Part shown: positions 1 to 12,439 of the stretch, in pieces | How the letters are laid out: every line of letters starts with the position of its first letter | How positions within the stretch are numbered: position 1 is the stretch's first letter | NCBI RefSeq assembly: GCF_022682495.2 | Contig: NC_071397.1 | Span: forward strand, 12,491,082-12,555,081 | Direction of reading: 5' to 3' | Origin: Desmodus rotundus | Lineage: Eukaryota > Chordata > Mammalia > Chiroptera > Phyllostomidae | Length of the DNA stretch: 64,000 nt | Program-made: the position numbers and the translations under genes | Notes under the pieces: generated by a model | Seen by the model: only the letters and a program-made list of their open reading frames with translations | Database searches by the model: none | What the model was told of the DNA's origin: nothing

Positions 1-957
1 ATCCACATCGCTTGGCACAGGGGCAGAAGAGGAAGGAAGGATCGGCTGGCTCCCAGATTCTTGGTGAATCTGGGGGAGCAGCTACTTTGCAGGAATAAAG
101 ATATGAAACACTCCACTTTGGACATGTTTTGTTTGCTGTGCCTTTTGAATACCCACGTGGCTATGTCTAATAACTGTTATAAGCAATCAACTTCTAAGTT
201 CCTTCCAGAGATCTGGGCCTAAGAGACACATATAGAAGTCACCAGGATTATATATGAAACCTGAACCAAAATCTGAGATGGGGAACAGAGAGAGGAGCGC
301 TGGCTAAGGCCAGAACCTGGGAAGACTGATGTCGAAGAGAAGAATGGAAAAGAAGGTGAGAATGAAGGTGAGAAATAAGAAAGAGAAGAAAATCAGAAAA
401 GAAGAGCTTGGCGAAAGCCCAGGAAAATATTAATTGCAAGAAGTAGAGAGGGGTCACCTGTGTGAAGGTAAGGGCGGGGCAAGATCTAGACTTGGCGGTG
501 TCCGTCAGAGTTGGCAGTGAGCAAAGTCAGCTTCTGTGGGCAGGGGAAGAAGACAGGGCAACAGAGAGACAAGGAAACAGAAAAACACAGTCTACTATTT
601 AAAGACCCTTAATAGTAAAGAGAAGGGAAAAAAGATGGGAAGTGGCCAGAGGGAGCTCAGCTTCCAGACTACAGCTGTTGTTCTCATGGAAGAAACCTGA
701 GCAAGTTTGCAGATTGAGAGGAAGGAGCCAGGGAGCGGGGGCTTGATAATTCAGGGGGGAGAAGAATTGTGATGGGTCCAGGAAGGCCGTGGGAGAGACA
801 GTAAGATAAGGGAAAGGAATGAGGCAAATTTTTATTAACAGCACTTCTCATTGACTCTAAGGTCAACCCCTGTGCCATGGAGTCAGACTGCCTGGCTTTG
901 TATTCCAGCATCTCTACTTGGGATGCGGGAGATACAAGGAGAGGACGGGGTTGCTTA
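1..957. other. Unassigned intronic sequence
   Basis: Purine-rich on the + strand (many GAGA and GGAAG runs), without a recognisable gene or intact repeat. A short stretch near 880-912 resembles the start of MIR (GGAGTCAGACTGCCTGG). Confidence 0.4.
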
Positions 958-1113
958 TGCTAACACTTACTGAGCACTAACCATATGGCAGTGATTGTTT
1001 TAAACACAATCCTACTAGGTAGGTCGTGTTATTAGCCCCACTTTTTACATATTGGCCTAAGTTCATGACTTGCCTACGACCACACAGCTAAGATGCAGGA
1101 AGGTGGTACAAAC
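958..1113 (-). mobile_element. MIR SINE fragment
   Basis: Reads as reverse-complement MIR: a TTACTGAGCACTAACCATATG-like start, a CCCACTTTTTACATATTGG block and a CCACACAGCTAAGATG end. Old and diverged. Confidence 0.65.
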
Positions 1114-1139
1114 AACTCAGCTGTTACACAAGGGCCTGG

Positions 1140-1317
1140 GAGCTGTGCTGCCTGGGTGCAAGTCCTGCTCCTACCACACCGAACCCTTCTGGGCCTCAGT
1201 CTCCTCCTCTGAGCACAATGAGCATGATATTGAACTGGCCCCTCATCTGTTCATGAAGATGATAAATGATTTAATATGTGGAACATAGTAAGCACTCAAT
1301 AAGTCTTACTATTATTG
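1140..1317 (+). mobile_element. MIR SINE fragment
   Basis: Forward MIR: CTGGGTGCAAGTCCTGCTCC, TGGGCCTCAGTCTCCTC, then ATGTGGAACATAGTAAGCAC and TCAATAAGTCTTACTATTATT. It lies head-on to the inverted MIR just before it. Confidence 0.7.
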
Positions 1318-1671
1318 ATGTGTTGTTTATAATAGTGAGATATTGAAAGCCACCTAAATGCTTAATAGAATAGGACTGTTTAATTATACAAGAATAAAAT
1401 CAAGGTTCCCCCCCCAAAAAAAACCCAACACACATTAAATATCAGAAAAGCTTTTAAGAATGAGTTATGGAAAGTCACCAAAACAGCCAGGCAGTGAGAC
1501 ATTAACTGAAAAGTGCCCCCTATCTGGAGCCCTGTGCCTAACTTGAACATATCTGGAGCTGCTGCTAACCCCACAGGAACTGACAAGGGTTTGCTGGGCC
1601 CTCCCCACAGGGGGCGGACGCTGAGGTCTCCTGCAGGTACGCCTCAAATACAGAAAAGGATATATAACAGT

Positions 1672-2143
1672 TGTTATGGGTTGAAGTGCTTCATCCCCCA
1701 AAATATATGTGGGAGTTCTAACCCCCAGTACTTCAGAATGTGACCTTATTTGGAAGATAAGATTTTTAGAGAGGTAATGAAGTTAAAATGAGGTCATTAG
1801 TGTAGACCCAATCCCAGGATGACCGGTGCCCTTATGAAAAACGGAAGTTTAGAGACAGACAGACAGACACACACACACACACACACACACACGACATGTG
1901 AAGCTAAAGGCAGAGACTGGGGGGATGCTCCCCAAGCCCAGAAACACCAAAGATTGCCAGCAAACCACCACCGCTGGTGACCGGCAGGGAACAGATGCTC
2001 TGGCACAATCCTCAGAAGAAAGCAACCCTGTCACCCCCTCGATTTCAGACTCTGGCCTCCCGAACTGTAAGACACCGCTTCTCTGTTCTTGAAGCCGCCC
2101 AGTTTGTGGGAGTTTGTTATGGCAGCCTTGGCAAACTAATACA
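1672..2143 (+). mobile_element. MaLR-type solitary LTR (MLT1/MST group)
   Basis: Starts TGTTATGGGTTGAAGTGCTT, carries the TGTGACCTTATTTGG and AATGAGGTCATTAGTGTAG blocks, a GATTTCAGACTCTGGCCTCC block, and ends GGCAAACTAATACA, the typical structure of an ERVL-MaLR LTR. A (CAGA)n/(CA)n microsatellite has expanded inside at about 1853-1892. ACAGT lies just before the start and again overlaps the end (2141-2145), a possible but ambiguous target duplication. No internal retroviral sequence. Confidence 0.8.
1853..1892. repeat. (CAGA)n-(CA)n microsatellite
   Basis: Four-base CAGA repeats run into about 13 CA units inside the LTR. Confidence 0.95.
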
Positions 2144-2144
2144 G

Positions 2145-4688
2145 TAGCCATAATGCTAAGCCATAAGACACGCAGCTGTTGGTCTGTTCTGCAATCACCA
2201 GGCCATCTTGGGATGATCTCAGCCTGCTGTGTGGACCTCCCTACGAGGGAGCTGGTCAGAGCACATGAATACCTAGTTGCTTCAGTGGTTCTATTTCTCA
2301 CATCACGATAGCGAAACAGCTGCACAGTTTACACCTCAGTCTCTTATGAGTTTGCATGTGGTCCAGAGAGAGTTATCCATTCTTGGAATGTTCAGTCAAA
2401 AAAGTGGAGGGCCATTTGCTGAAATGTAATAAAGACTTCATCAATGCCATGTCCCCCCAGGACAGTTCTTGTTGCTTTCTCTGATGACATATTTTGGCAC
2501 CAAAGTTCCTTCCCACTTAAAAATAATTACCCCAGGCAAAAGGTTTAATCGATCCTTAGTAGATCCCATCTGACTTTGAAGGTACCTTTGGAAATAATAA
2601 ACAAATAGATCCTTATGTTTCTCTTCCTTCCTTAAGGTTGCATTTACTTAATACATAATTCTTTGTAGCTAACTGAAGCTCACATTTTATTACATATTTT
2701 TAAGTTCTAAAATAATTTACATCACTCTAAGTCATTAAACATTAAATCATGATAGAAGGTGGAATAGGAGAATAAATTGTATGATACCCAGAGGCCATCT
2801 GACCATCTGACCAAAGAGGTCATGCCATTTGACCTCTTATTTATACATAAATAATTTTCTGAACATGTGTCTACAATGTTCTGAAAATGTCCAGGAAAAG
2901 ATAAATTGCATAAAGAAATGACCGACTACCCATGACAAGATTCATTCCAACACTGAAGCATTTATGCAATAAGTTAAAAAAAATGTATCGCCTATAAATG
3001 TTTCCCACTATGTTTCGGCTTTTAATGGAGTGGCCACATAGGTACTCAGTCACACAGGGAAGACTCAAAGCCAAGCCTTTCCATTACACTTTGATGCATC
3101 ACCCAAAACACTCTGACTTCCTTCTTCATTTTCTTTCCTTACAGTGAAAATTCTTTGAAAATTCTTTTCTCATTTCTGAACTCTCTTCAGGAGAACTTTG
3201 TGATAAGCTCGATACTGCTAGGAGTGTCCCTTTGTCATATGTGAAGGGCCTGATCTGAACCTACAGGGCCTTGCAGAGCTGGCACCCTCTCACTGCAGCA
3301 GGCCCCTGCGGGCCTCCGGTTTTTGCAAGAAAGGACTTCAGTGCAAAGCTTCTGCGGACACTGATTGGCTCAGCATGGGCTCTGCTAGCCTTCTAGAGGA
3401 GAAGATGCAGCCTCTTGTCACTTCAAGGGGCAGAGGAGGAGCCCAGCTACTCTCAGAAAAAAAAAAAATCATCAGTGTACAGTTCTAGCCCAGGAATGGT
3501 GAAAGGGGTTATATACAACCAGCACCTCTCCTTTCCCTCCCAGAGGGTGCAGGGGTGCCAACCAACCCACAGTCTGACAATCACTGCACAGCCCAGATGG
3601 GTAGAATCAACCAAAAAAAGAAGGAGAAGGAGAAGGAGAAGGAGGAGAAGTAGTAATGTGGAGAAGAAATGCTAGGAAGTGCTACGATTTCCTATAGGCA
3701 GAGGCACAGAACATATACTTTTCTGCAGATTCCCTGAAGGGCCAAATTAAGTGTGAACTTGGCTGTGCATTCTAAAACATTTATCACTGCTGATATAATC
3801 TGCTGATGGAAATAGAGGTAACGGTCTCTAATTCTTTGACTTGATAAGAAAAATCTATTTTTTCATTTATATTGTTTATTAAGACAGACACACATAACAC
3901 ATTTTCTGAATGCTTCTTGTTAAAAAGCAGTTCAAATAAAGGAATAAATCCTGGTTTTTTGTGAAAGTCACTTTGCTATAATTCTTTTAGCCCAAAAACA
4001 TTTTCATAGGGAGAATGGTCAGAGAAAGAACTAATAGTCTGAGGTGAGAACTTCCCCCAAAGGGGTGGACAAAGTGAGTAAAAGAAGTAGAACACCTTGA
4101 ACCAAATTTTGCCTTCTCAATAGTTCACCAAAGTCAAGCTGGCTTGAAAGCTTTAGTCGAATCCTGAAGGTTCACCATACACCACAACAGAGTTCTTAGT
4201 TCACGTAAGTCGCACTACGAGGTCTATGCAATTGCTTAAAGACAGAGTATCTAACATCAATACTGTGGTTTGAAATGCAGTTATTCTCTCGGCAGCTTGC
4301 AAGAGAAAAAATACTAAAAATTAATTTAAAAATACCTTGCCTTCAACACTTGGAGATATTTTAATATACTTTCCCAACTCAACTGACTTGTACTCCTAGT
4401 TGTAAACATGACTGATTTTATGTGAGCGTCACAGATGTTGGTCAGTGTAGGGCAGTAGCATCCTATCACTGTTCAATAAAAATCATTTTGTTGGGCAGGG
4501 GGCAGGAGAGAGGGCAACTCAAGCAAACCAAGGTACCACATTTCCCGAGGTCTGGATTGGGTTTACTGATTTTGAACTTTATCCTCTGCTAACAGCTCAA
4601 TTTTCACAATGCAGTAGGTTTTCCCTCACTTTGGCAGATATTACATAAAACAATCACAGCTGGAGTTGCTCTAAGCAAGACTAGAAAC
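2145..4688. other. Unassigned intronic sequence
   Basis: No gene or clear interspersed repeat recognised. It contains a 9-bp inverted repeat (2814-2822 with 2830-2838), an A-run near 3459-3470 and a purine tract at 3616-3652. Mostly AT-rich. Confidence 0.4.
3616..3652. repeat. (GAAGGA)n-like purine tract
   Basis: Repeated AAGGAG/GAGAAG units; the pure purine strand could form triplex or slip. Confidence 0.85.
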
Positions 4689-5047
4689 TGTCTTTGTCCA
4701 TTCAGGCTGCTGGAACAAAGTATGGCAGGCTGGGTGGCTCATAAACAACAGAAATTTATTTCTTACCGTTCCGGAAGCTGAAAAGTCCAAGATCAAGGTG
4801 CTGGCAGACTTGGTGCTTGGTAAGGGTCTGCCCGCTTCCTGTTCACAGATGGCTGTCTTCTCTCTGTGTCCTCCCAGGGGGGAAGGGGGGAAGGAGCTCT
4901 CGGCAGTGTTTTATAAGGGCACTAATCCCATTCATGAGTACTCCACCCTAGGCACCTCCCAAAGTCCTCACCAACAAATACCATCACCCTAGGAATTAGT
5001 TTTCACCATAGTAACGTCGGGGCAACCCAAACATTCAGTCTGTAGCA
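4689..5047 (-). mobile_element. MaLR-type solitary LTR (MST/MLT1 group), complete
   Basis: Reverse-complement MaLR LTR: TTTGTCCATTCAGGCTGCTG, GGGTGGCTCATAAACAACAG, TTTATTTCTTACCGTTCC, TTTTATAAGGGCACTAATCC, and a CATTCAGTCTGTAGCA end. It begins TG and ends CA, and is flanked on both sides by the identical 5-bp GAAAC (4684-4688 and 5048-5052), the target duplication expected for an LTR element. It is a solo LTR with no internal region. Confidence 0.88.
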
Positions 5048-5254
5048 GAAACCGAAGCATCCTCCCAATACCAGTGCAGTGCAGGTACGAAGGCTGCTTT
5101 GTCAGGATTCTCTCAGCAATGCATGTGGCTCCCAAGGGCACCAGGACCGGTCCCTCTAAGGCAAACATGTTTAGGACTTGTAGTTCATGACGGAGAACCT
5201 GATTCCGGATCACTCTCAGCAACAATAATAAGAAGTGGGTTACCATTTGGGTAC

Positions 5255-5400
5255 CTACTCTACATCAAATATGTAATTTGCATGATCTCATCCCTATAAC
5301 CCTGCAGAGGAGGTAGGTCCCATCCCCATTTAATAGATGAGAAAAGTGAGCCTCAGAGAGATGGTGAGTGGCTTGCTGTAGACCCAGGGCTGGAACCAGA
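5255..5400 (-). mobile_element. MIR SINE fragment
   Basis: Contains the inverted MIR core CCCATCCCCATTTAATAGATG, then AGTGAGCCTCAGAGAGATGG and GGCTGGAACC. Confidence 0.6.
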
Positions 5401-6459
5401 AATGAATACACGAAATGTAAAATATATAAGAAGTATATCTATATCTAAATCTCTTGTCTCCAGCTCTCTATCTCCCTATTGAAAAACTCACAGATCCCTG
5501 AGAAATAAAACTAGGAAGTAGAACTGAATTAATTTTACTTAATACCCTGCCCCATATGCTCTATAGATACCATACCAATCTTATTTACATCTTTTTATTT
5601 TATTCTTTGAAAGCATATGTTATGGTATTTATTTCTTTGGATGGAGTTCAGATAAAGTCGAATGATCACCGAGCAGAAATGTTGGACTGAAAGCTGTATA
5701 TGAATCCTAACGAGCTAAAATCAAATTTGAATTCTTGTCACTGAGGAGGCACATAGTTCACTATTAAATGACCACATTGTAAAGATGTTATTTGGTTAAA
5801 AAATACTAAAAACTAAAATGAGATCCTATTTTGGGAAGTTGCTAGCTAGTGCTAGGCCTTAATTAAATCTAAACCAAACAAAATAAAACAAAACAGATAG
5901 CTATCTAAACTAAGATTTTAGTGACTAAAGGGACAGCAAGGCTTTATTGTTTAAAATAATCAGAAGTGCCCCCCCCCCACCAGAACCCCCCCAAACCTAG
6001 CATGGGAAAGCTGAAACATCTTGCACCACAGTGGAAATCTGGGAAATCTGGGTCACATTTCTTCCTTGTAGGAGGAAATGAGAATTCCTGCACTAGTGCT
6101 AAAATGGAGTAGGTGTAGATGATGGAAAATATTTATCAACATGTAGTTAACACCATTGCTTTTAAAAGAGATGTGGAAATGTTTCAACAAGCACATTCTG
6201 CTAACATAGAAACCGGCGGGATTCCATAATTGAGGATGTCCCTTTTTCACTCTGGCCTCAGTGATGGCATCTGTAAAAAAAAAGCCGTCTCAGGATGGCT
6301 GTCGGGGCTGCGAAGATACACAGGGCTGGGCCTCCAGATGGCCACACCCGTGCTCAGGGGCCCTGGGCCCGAAGTCAGTGATCTAGGGGTAGACAACATA
6401 CCCTCCAAGATGGGGCAATCATATCCTTTCTGGCATCTGGCATTTGACAAACCAGTTCA
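5401..6459. other. Unassigned AT-rich intronic sequence
   Basis: No gene or confident repeat. Includes a poly-C stretch around 5970-5990. Confidence 0.4.
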
Positions 6460-6985
6460 CACGTTCATTCATTCATTCCCTCCCCCATTCACTTATGCAA
6501 CAGATATCTATTGAGTGCCTGCTAAGGGCGCCGTACTAGTCTCTGTGAAACCAGGCTGGCAAAGGCATTATCCTCTCACAGCTTACATTCTATCGGGAGA
6601 TACAGACAACCAACCAACCAACAAGAAAATATTAGATCCTCTGCAATGGTGAGAAGCGAGCAACTACTTCTAGTTGGGTGGTAAGAAAAAGTATCTCTGG
6701 AGAGGTGACGAAGAGGAGCCAATCAGGTAGAAAATCAAGGGAAAATCATTCCAGGCCGAAACAGAAAGAAGACCAGCACGGCCTGAAGTAGAATGAAGAG
6801 GGAGGGAATGCGCAAAGTAGAGATGAGTGAGTTTAGACAAATAGATCAGGTTATGTAAGGCCTTGTAGGCCATGGTAATGCGTTTGGATTTTATTCTAAG
6901 AGCAACAGTGCGCCGTTGGAAGATTTTTGCAGAGTAACATGACCCAATTTGTGGTTTCAAAAGATCACGGTGGTTGAGTGATCTA
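6460..6985 (-). mobile_element. L2 LINE 3' region
   Basis: Begins with the inverted L2 tail (TTCATTCATTCATTCCC, ATCTATTGAGTGCCTGC) and continues through GCTTACATTCTATCGGG, TCATTCCAGGCCGAAACAG, GGCCTTGTAGGCCATGG and TTTGGATTTTATTCTAAG, all in the order of reverse-complement L2. Confidence 0.85.
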
Positions 6986-7699
6986 GAGACCTGCGTACGG
7001 ACTGGACTATAGAAGAGCGAGTGTGGAAATAAGGGGACCTGTTAGAAATGACATCAGTGTCCTGAAGGAAGCTGCTGGGACTAAGGTTATGGTGGAGGGG
7101 CAAGAAGCGGCGTTGGAGGTGAAATCCATAGGATTTGCTGATATGGAGAGTGTGGGACAGAACGAAGCCAAGGAAGACTGCCACGCTTGTGACCTGAGTG
7201 ACTAGGTGGCTGACGGTACAATTTCCTGAAATGGGGCAGGTTTTTGTTTTATTTTTAACCCAGAGCTCGGCTGTGGCCAGGTTCAGTAAGAATGCTGTGT
7301 TCGACATCGAGTGCCATCTAATGGGAGACATTTGAGCTGAGTCACAGCAGTGACGATGTCCAAGAGAGGATCCGCAAGCCCTGCTGTCCACAGAGTGGCC
7401 CCCCTTTCTGCCGTTCTGCAGTTTTGCCGTTTAGTTTTTCCAGCAGTTGCATAAGATGCTCCTGCGTCCTTTCAATAAATTGCCGTTTTTGCTTAAGCTA
7501 GCATTTCAGCATCTATTGTTTGCAGCCCCAAAAGGACCTTAACAAATCCTTGGTGATTAACAAGATCATTTCTCAGTTTCTTTCCTGCTTTACTATTTTA
7601 TGAAGCTAAGAAGCCATTTTATGACTAAACACGGTGGCATCTAAGACTTAGGGTGTCCTGGTGGGTGAAGAGGCACGAGCTGCGCTAAGAGTAATGGCC
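6986..7699. other. Unassigned intronic sequence
   Basis: Nothing recognised apart from ordinary low-complexity stretches. Confidence 0.35.
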
Positions 7700-7948
7700 A
7701 CGCTTTACTGAGTACTGGCTAGGACAGAGGCATGGCACTAAGGGCGCTGAAACACTTTGTCTCATTTAATCCTTAAAACAACACCTCTGAACTGGTGGCA
7801 ACCTGGTGGTAACTATCCTATTTTATAGAATATTGAGGCTCAAGGACAGATGTCAACTGTTTAAGGTCACAGAGACGGTAAGTGTTAGAACTGGGTTTCA
7901 AACCCCGGTCAGGTTAGCCCCAAAGTGCCTCAGTAACCACCGCGCTGC
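7700..7948 (-). mobile_element. MIR SINE, near full length
   Basis: Reverse MIR from TTTACTGAGTACTGGC through CTCATTTAATCCTTAAAAC, AATATTGAGGCTCAAGG, GGTCACAGAGACGG, GGGTTTCAAACCCCGG and AACCACCGCGCTGCACTG. Confidence 0.8.
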
Positions 7949-8213
7949 ACTGTCGGGACAGGCAGTGATGCAGTGAGGACCCGAGAGAATGGTCACGGCC
8001 CCTCTGGTGGTGGTCCAGGAACCGCAGCAACCTGCTGGGGTCTCTGCAGGGTCGGCCAGCCCGCAGTCCGCCACGGGAGCTCTACGTCCTCTTCAGCTCG
8101 GGGCTCTGTTCCTCGGAGTCCTCCAGCAGAGCAGAACCAGCACAAGGCCGGACCTTCACCTTGGCCTTGGGCGGGGGAGGCAGATACTGGCATGTTGTGA
8201 TTCGGAAGCACAC

Positions 8214-8335
8214 GGGGTATCCTCAGCAGTTGGGCATTTTACAGATCCGGAAAGTGAGACCCAAATAGGTGATTTTCCAGGATCACATGACTAGCTAATG
8301 AGAGAAGAATGAAAATCTGAAGAGCAGGTTTCTTG
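8214..8335 (-). mobile_element. MIR SINE fragment
   Basis: Inverted MIR core: TGGGCATTTTACAGATCCGG, AAAGTGAGACCCAAATAGG, GGATCACATGACTAGC. Confidence 0.6.
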
Positions 8336-8356
8336 AGCCTACGTCTTATTCGGTAA

Positions 8357-8411
8357 TTCCCAGTCTCGTTGTGGTGCTATCCCCTTTCCCACCTGACAAC
8401 GAGACTGGGAA
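8357..8411. repeat. Perfect 16-bp inverted repeat with 23-nt loop
   Basis: The left arm TTCCCAGTCTCGTTGT (8357-8372) is the exact reverse complement of 8396-8411. It lies between a MIR and an old L1 and is not part of either. Confidence 0.9.
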
Positions 8412-8469
8412 CCTCGCCTGCTGGGGAGTGGGGGCGGGGGCCATCGACCTTCTGTTCTCAGCCTTGCCC

Positions 8470-9450
8470 CTTCTGAATTTATTTTTATGGAGGTGTAACA
8501 TATAAACATAAAATGCACAGTCTGAAGTGTACGACTGGATGAATGCTTACAGCATAGCCACCTCCAGGGCAGTGACCTCCCAGCTCCAGACATAAACTGC
8601 TTTCAGCGCCTCACAGAGCGCTTGCTCTTCTGCCCCTTCTGGACAGTGAGCGCCTTCCCCGCCCCCGGGGTAGCCACTCTTGTCCTGTCTATCACCACAG
8701 ATTAGTTTTGTCTGTTCTTACACTTTTTGCAATTGGAATAAGAAACATGCACTTTCCAAATCTACCTTCTTTTACTCTATATGGTGGTGCTGCGTTTAGT
8801 GGCTTATTGTTTTCCATTGCTGTGTGGCCCCCCACTGCATGCATGTGGCCAGATTTGTCCGTCCATCCTTGTGGTGATAGACGGACATTTGGGTATTCTC
8901 CCCTCTAGAACTATTATGAATAAGGCCGCTATGAACATACTTCAGCATATTTACTGGTGGACACATGCACTCATTTCTCAGGGAAGCAGAGTTACCAGAT
9001 TAATTTGCCTTCCTGCTGGCAACAGAGGAGTTCCAGTTGTTCCCGTTCTCGCCAGCCCTTGGCATCGACTGTGCTTTTGCTTTCGACCACTGTGTTGGCT
9101 GTGTAATGGTATCTCATTGTGGTTTTAATTTGTATTTTCCTGATAAATAATGGTTTTGGCCATTTGGCTATTTCTTTTTTGAAATGTCTGTTCAAGGGTT
9201 TTTCTGATTTTTAATTGGGTTGTGTGTCTTTGTCTTACTGATTTCTAAGATTTCTTGATATATTCTGGAAGCGAGTCCTTTGTCAGATGCTGGTATTGGG
9301 ACTGTTTTCTCCCAGTCTGTGGCTGGTCTTTTTATTCTCTGAGTGGTATCTTTTGAGGAATATGAGTTGTTAATTTTTAATACATTCTAGTCCATCCATC
9401 TGTTTATTATGGTGTTTTTTGTGTCTTGTTTAAGAAATCTTTACCTTCTC
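8470..9450 (-). mobile_element. Old L1 (L1M-type) ORF2 3' part, inverted
   Basis: Hallmarks of reverse-strand L1 ORF2/3' end: GAATAAGGCCGCTATGAAC, GTAATGGTATCTCATTGTGG, TTTTAATTTGTATTTTCC, TGGCTATTTCTTTTTTG, GTCCTTTGTCAGATGCTGG, TTTCTCCCAGTCTGTGGC. Reading frames are broken; it is an inert fossil. Confidence 0.85.
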
Positions 9451-11620
9451 CACACCTTGGCTTTTTAAACACCAGCAACCCAGAAGCCATTTAAAAGTTG
9501 CGTCTTTGACAGGCCTGGAAAATGCTGACAATGAAGCTTTATTTTCAGGCTCCGGAGAGGAAAGATGTTGGGAAGTCAGAAGGAAAAAAGCACAATGCTG
9601 CCGAAGCAGGTGGAAACTCGTGGAGGCAGGCGGCAATCAAGGACTTAGGATTGGAGCTGGCGGGGGGAAGTTTTCCTGAGAGAAAATAACAGTAGCAACC
9701 ATCAGACACATCTAATCTATATCGAGCCCTGAACTGATACCATCCACCTGCTCTTGGTAAATGCAATAGTCAGTACCTCCCTGGGCAGCGGCTGGCAATT
9801 TCCTGATCAGATTTAGAGAAGGGTCCCAGCAGAGAGCTGTACCACGGTAGGTGTGCAAGCAACCTTACGCCTTTCTTAGAACAAGGAGAGGACTATAAAT
9901 AAATGTTAAATAGTCACAAGTACCCAGTGTTCGTGTTGGATACTTCTAGTACATTACCTCATATTCTCTTGGCCCCACCTGTCTCTTATTCCAGCTACTG
10001 CTGCAGTAACCAGTGTCGTGTGTTCTGATGAGCTCCAAGCAGTTTGCAGCCTGAGGGCCTTGCTTCACCTCCGAGCCTGTCTCTTTCCACCCCAGGCTTC
10101 TCTACTGGCATAGAGGGAGGCATGCCTGGTATTCACACACACACGAACATAAAGGTCATAGGAGTTAGTTATCAATCTGTGGGGAGAAACTGGGGCCCGT
10201 GGTGGCTGGACGCCAATGGTAAGGGCTTCCCTTTTTCTTACCCTGCACAGAAGGTTCTGGACCACAGATCATACGGCTTGTCAGGCTCTCTTTGGAATAC
10301 AGCAAGCAGGCACCACAGCAGAGGCCAGCTCCACTACCCATTATCTCTGCACTGGCTCCCGCCTCTCCACCTGGCCCCCACCCCTGCTCCTTGGCTCCTC
10401 TCCCCAGTAAAACACTTGGAATTAAGCTTTTGTCTCAGGCTCTGCTTTCTGGGGAACCCAGGCGGAGAGGGCACTTACTAAGACTTTTGCTTGATTGATT
10501 TTACTTCATTAGATTTCCAATGTGGATCAATTTTACACCATTATAATGTCAAAGGAAGACTCAGACCTTTTACAGGAAAGGTATCATTATGAATTAAATT
10601 CAATCAGGTACACAAATCAGCTACATGGGAAATTTATTCAAGAATCAGTGTGATTCTTTGTTAGCCACAGAGCTGAAAATGTTTCTCCTAAGACATCTGC
10701 TGGACAGGGGCCAAAACCAGAATCAAAATTTATGTTGGTTCATGAGCTAATGAAGGCATTGAACTCAGTTAAGTCAATTCATTATGTGAGAAACAGTAAG
10801 AAGCTGACTGTCCAGGAAATGCGGACTTGTCATCTGCTTCCACAAATGGGGCACAGTCCTGTTCCTAATTGGAGGCCCTTTTGGTCACGATTGCCACTTT
10901 GTGCAGCTGGCCCCCGGGAAGCTGAGGTGCTCAGAACATGTCGCCGAGGTGGCCGCAGAGTCTCTGGAGGTGCTGGCACAGGCAGTAAGGAAAGTGCCCT
11001 GCGATGGAGCCAGCATGCTAACGGGGGCTGTGGTGTGCAAAGTGCCACCGGGGAAAGGGAACGTGGTGAGAAGTCGGCAGTGTGCCAATAGCAGTGTGAC
11101 ACCTAGGGGCTGTGTGGCTCAGGACTGGCTTGTTTCCACGTCCAAGGAGCCAAATGATGAGAACTGTCAACGGACAGTTTAATGGAAATCACCTTCTCCC
11201 TAGCATGCACACTGTATTTCTCCTCCATGAGAGGAGACAGATAATAAACACAATAAATCAGTGAATTAATTATAATATGTTATAAAATAAGTGCGAGGGA
11301 AAAAACAGAGCAAGGAAGGGGGATGAGGAGAGCGGGGGAAATGCATTGCTTAGAGTTCGAGCACAGCTCCTCTCTTCGGATAATCCCCTAATATCCTCTA
11401 TTAGAAGCCTTCCTGCAGATGGTGGAGACCAGCTTATGATTTTAGAGGCTTTTTTTTTTTTGAAGCAAGCAGGAGGAAGAAAAGAAGTCTTCATGAACTA
11501 CAGTGATGATAGCCATAATTACACTTTCTATTAAATTCTGTGCAAAGCCTAAAGTAATTATACAACAAATAAACAAATGAAGAGACTCTCAGAAACAGGC
11601 ATCAGACGAAGATGCTGAGA
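9451..11620. other. Unassigned intronic sequence
   Basis: No confident repeat or exon seen. Mixed composition, including a GC-richer part at 10850-11100 and a short perfect hairpin (AACTGTC/GACAGTT) near 11162-11179. Confidence 0.35.
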
Positions 11621-11624
11621 GAAC

Positions 11625-11860
11625 GCCAGAGCAGCGATGGGGAGTGCAAGCTCTGAGCCAGGCAGCCAGGGCTGGGATGGCAGCTCCGCCCCTTCCTGGC
11701 TGGCTGACTAGGGCAGTTCATTAATCTTGTAAACCCCCACTCTCCCCAGCTGTGCAAGAGGAATGGTGGTAACAGTACTTTGCATAGCAGTGTGAAGAGT
11801 CAGTGAGATGATATGAAAACACACTAAGTACAGCGCTCGCTATCCCTGTACCTACGTGTG
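11625..11860 (+). mobile_element. MIR SINE
   Basis: Forward MIR: GCAGCTCCGCCCCTTCCTGG, then AGGAATGGTGGTAACAGTAC and GTCAGTGAGATGATATG, then CTAAGTACAGCGCTCGC. Confidence 0.6.
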
Positions 11861-11894
11861 TCTCCCACATCATCTCATTGAATCTTACCTTATG

Positions 11895-12335
11895 TGACAG
11901 CACGGGTGGACCTAGAGGGTATCATGCTAAGTGAAGTAAGTCAGACAGAGCAAGACATGTACTATATGATTTCACTCATAGGTGGGATCTGCAGAACAAA
12001 ACAAACAAACAAAATAGAAACAGACTCAGATAAAGAGAACAGAGTGATGGTTGCCAGACAGGTGGGATTTGGGGGCTGGGTGAAAAAGGAGGAGGGATTA
12101 AGAAGTACAAATTGGTAGCTACAGAACAGTCACAGGGACGTAAAGTACAGCATAGGGAATATAGTCGATAACATTGTAACAAGGAGAATGGGGCCAGGTG
12201 GCTACTTGAACTATTGGGGGGACCACTCTGTAAAGTATGTGACTTTTCTAACTACTATGTTGTACATCTGAAACTAATACAGAATAATACTGAATATCCA
12301 CTATAATTAAAAATAAAAATATATTAAAAAACCAA
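11895..12335 (+). mobile_element. L1 3' end (ORF2 tail plus 3' UTR)
   Basis: Begins in the L1 ORF2 end (GGTGGACCTAGAGGGTATC, AGTCAGACAGAGCAAGAC, ATGATTTCACTCATAGGTGG), continues into the 3' UTR (AATTGGTAGCTACAGAACAG, GTACATCTGAAACTAATAC) and ends A-rich at about 12300-12335. It is a 5'-truncated copy. Confidence 0.88.
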
Positions 12336-12439
12336 AAAGAAACCTCAGTAACGTTGAACATTACTGATTTAGCCAAAGGTGACCTCTTCAATGACCCTGG
12401 AGAACATAAAACTCTCATCTTAGACCAATCGGCCCACTT

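Noticed and set aside
1849..2325. 158-codon minus-strand open frame
   Set aside because: It lies across a MaLR LTR and its CA microsatellite (a poly-CV stretch in translation), so it is repeat-derived.
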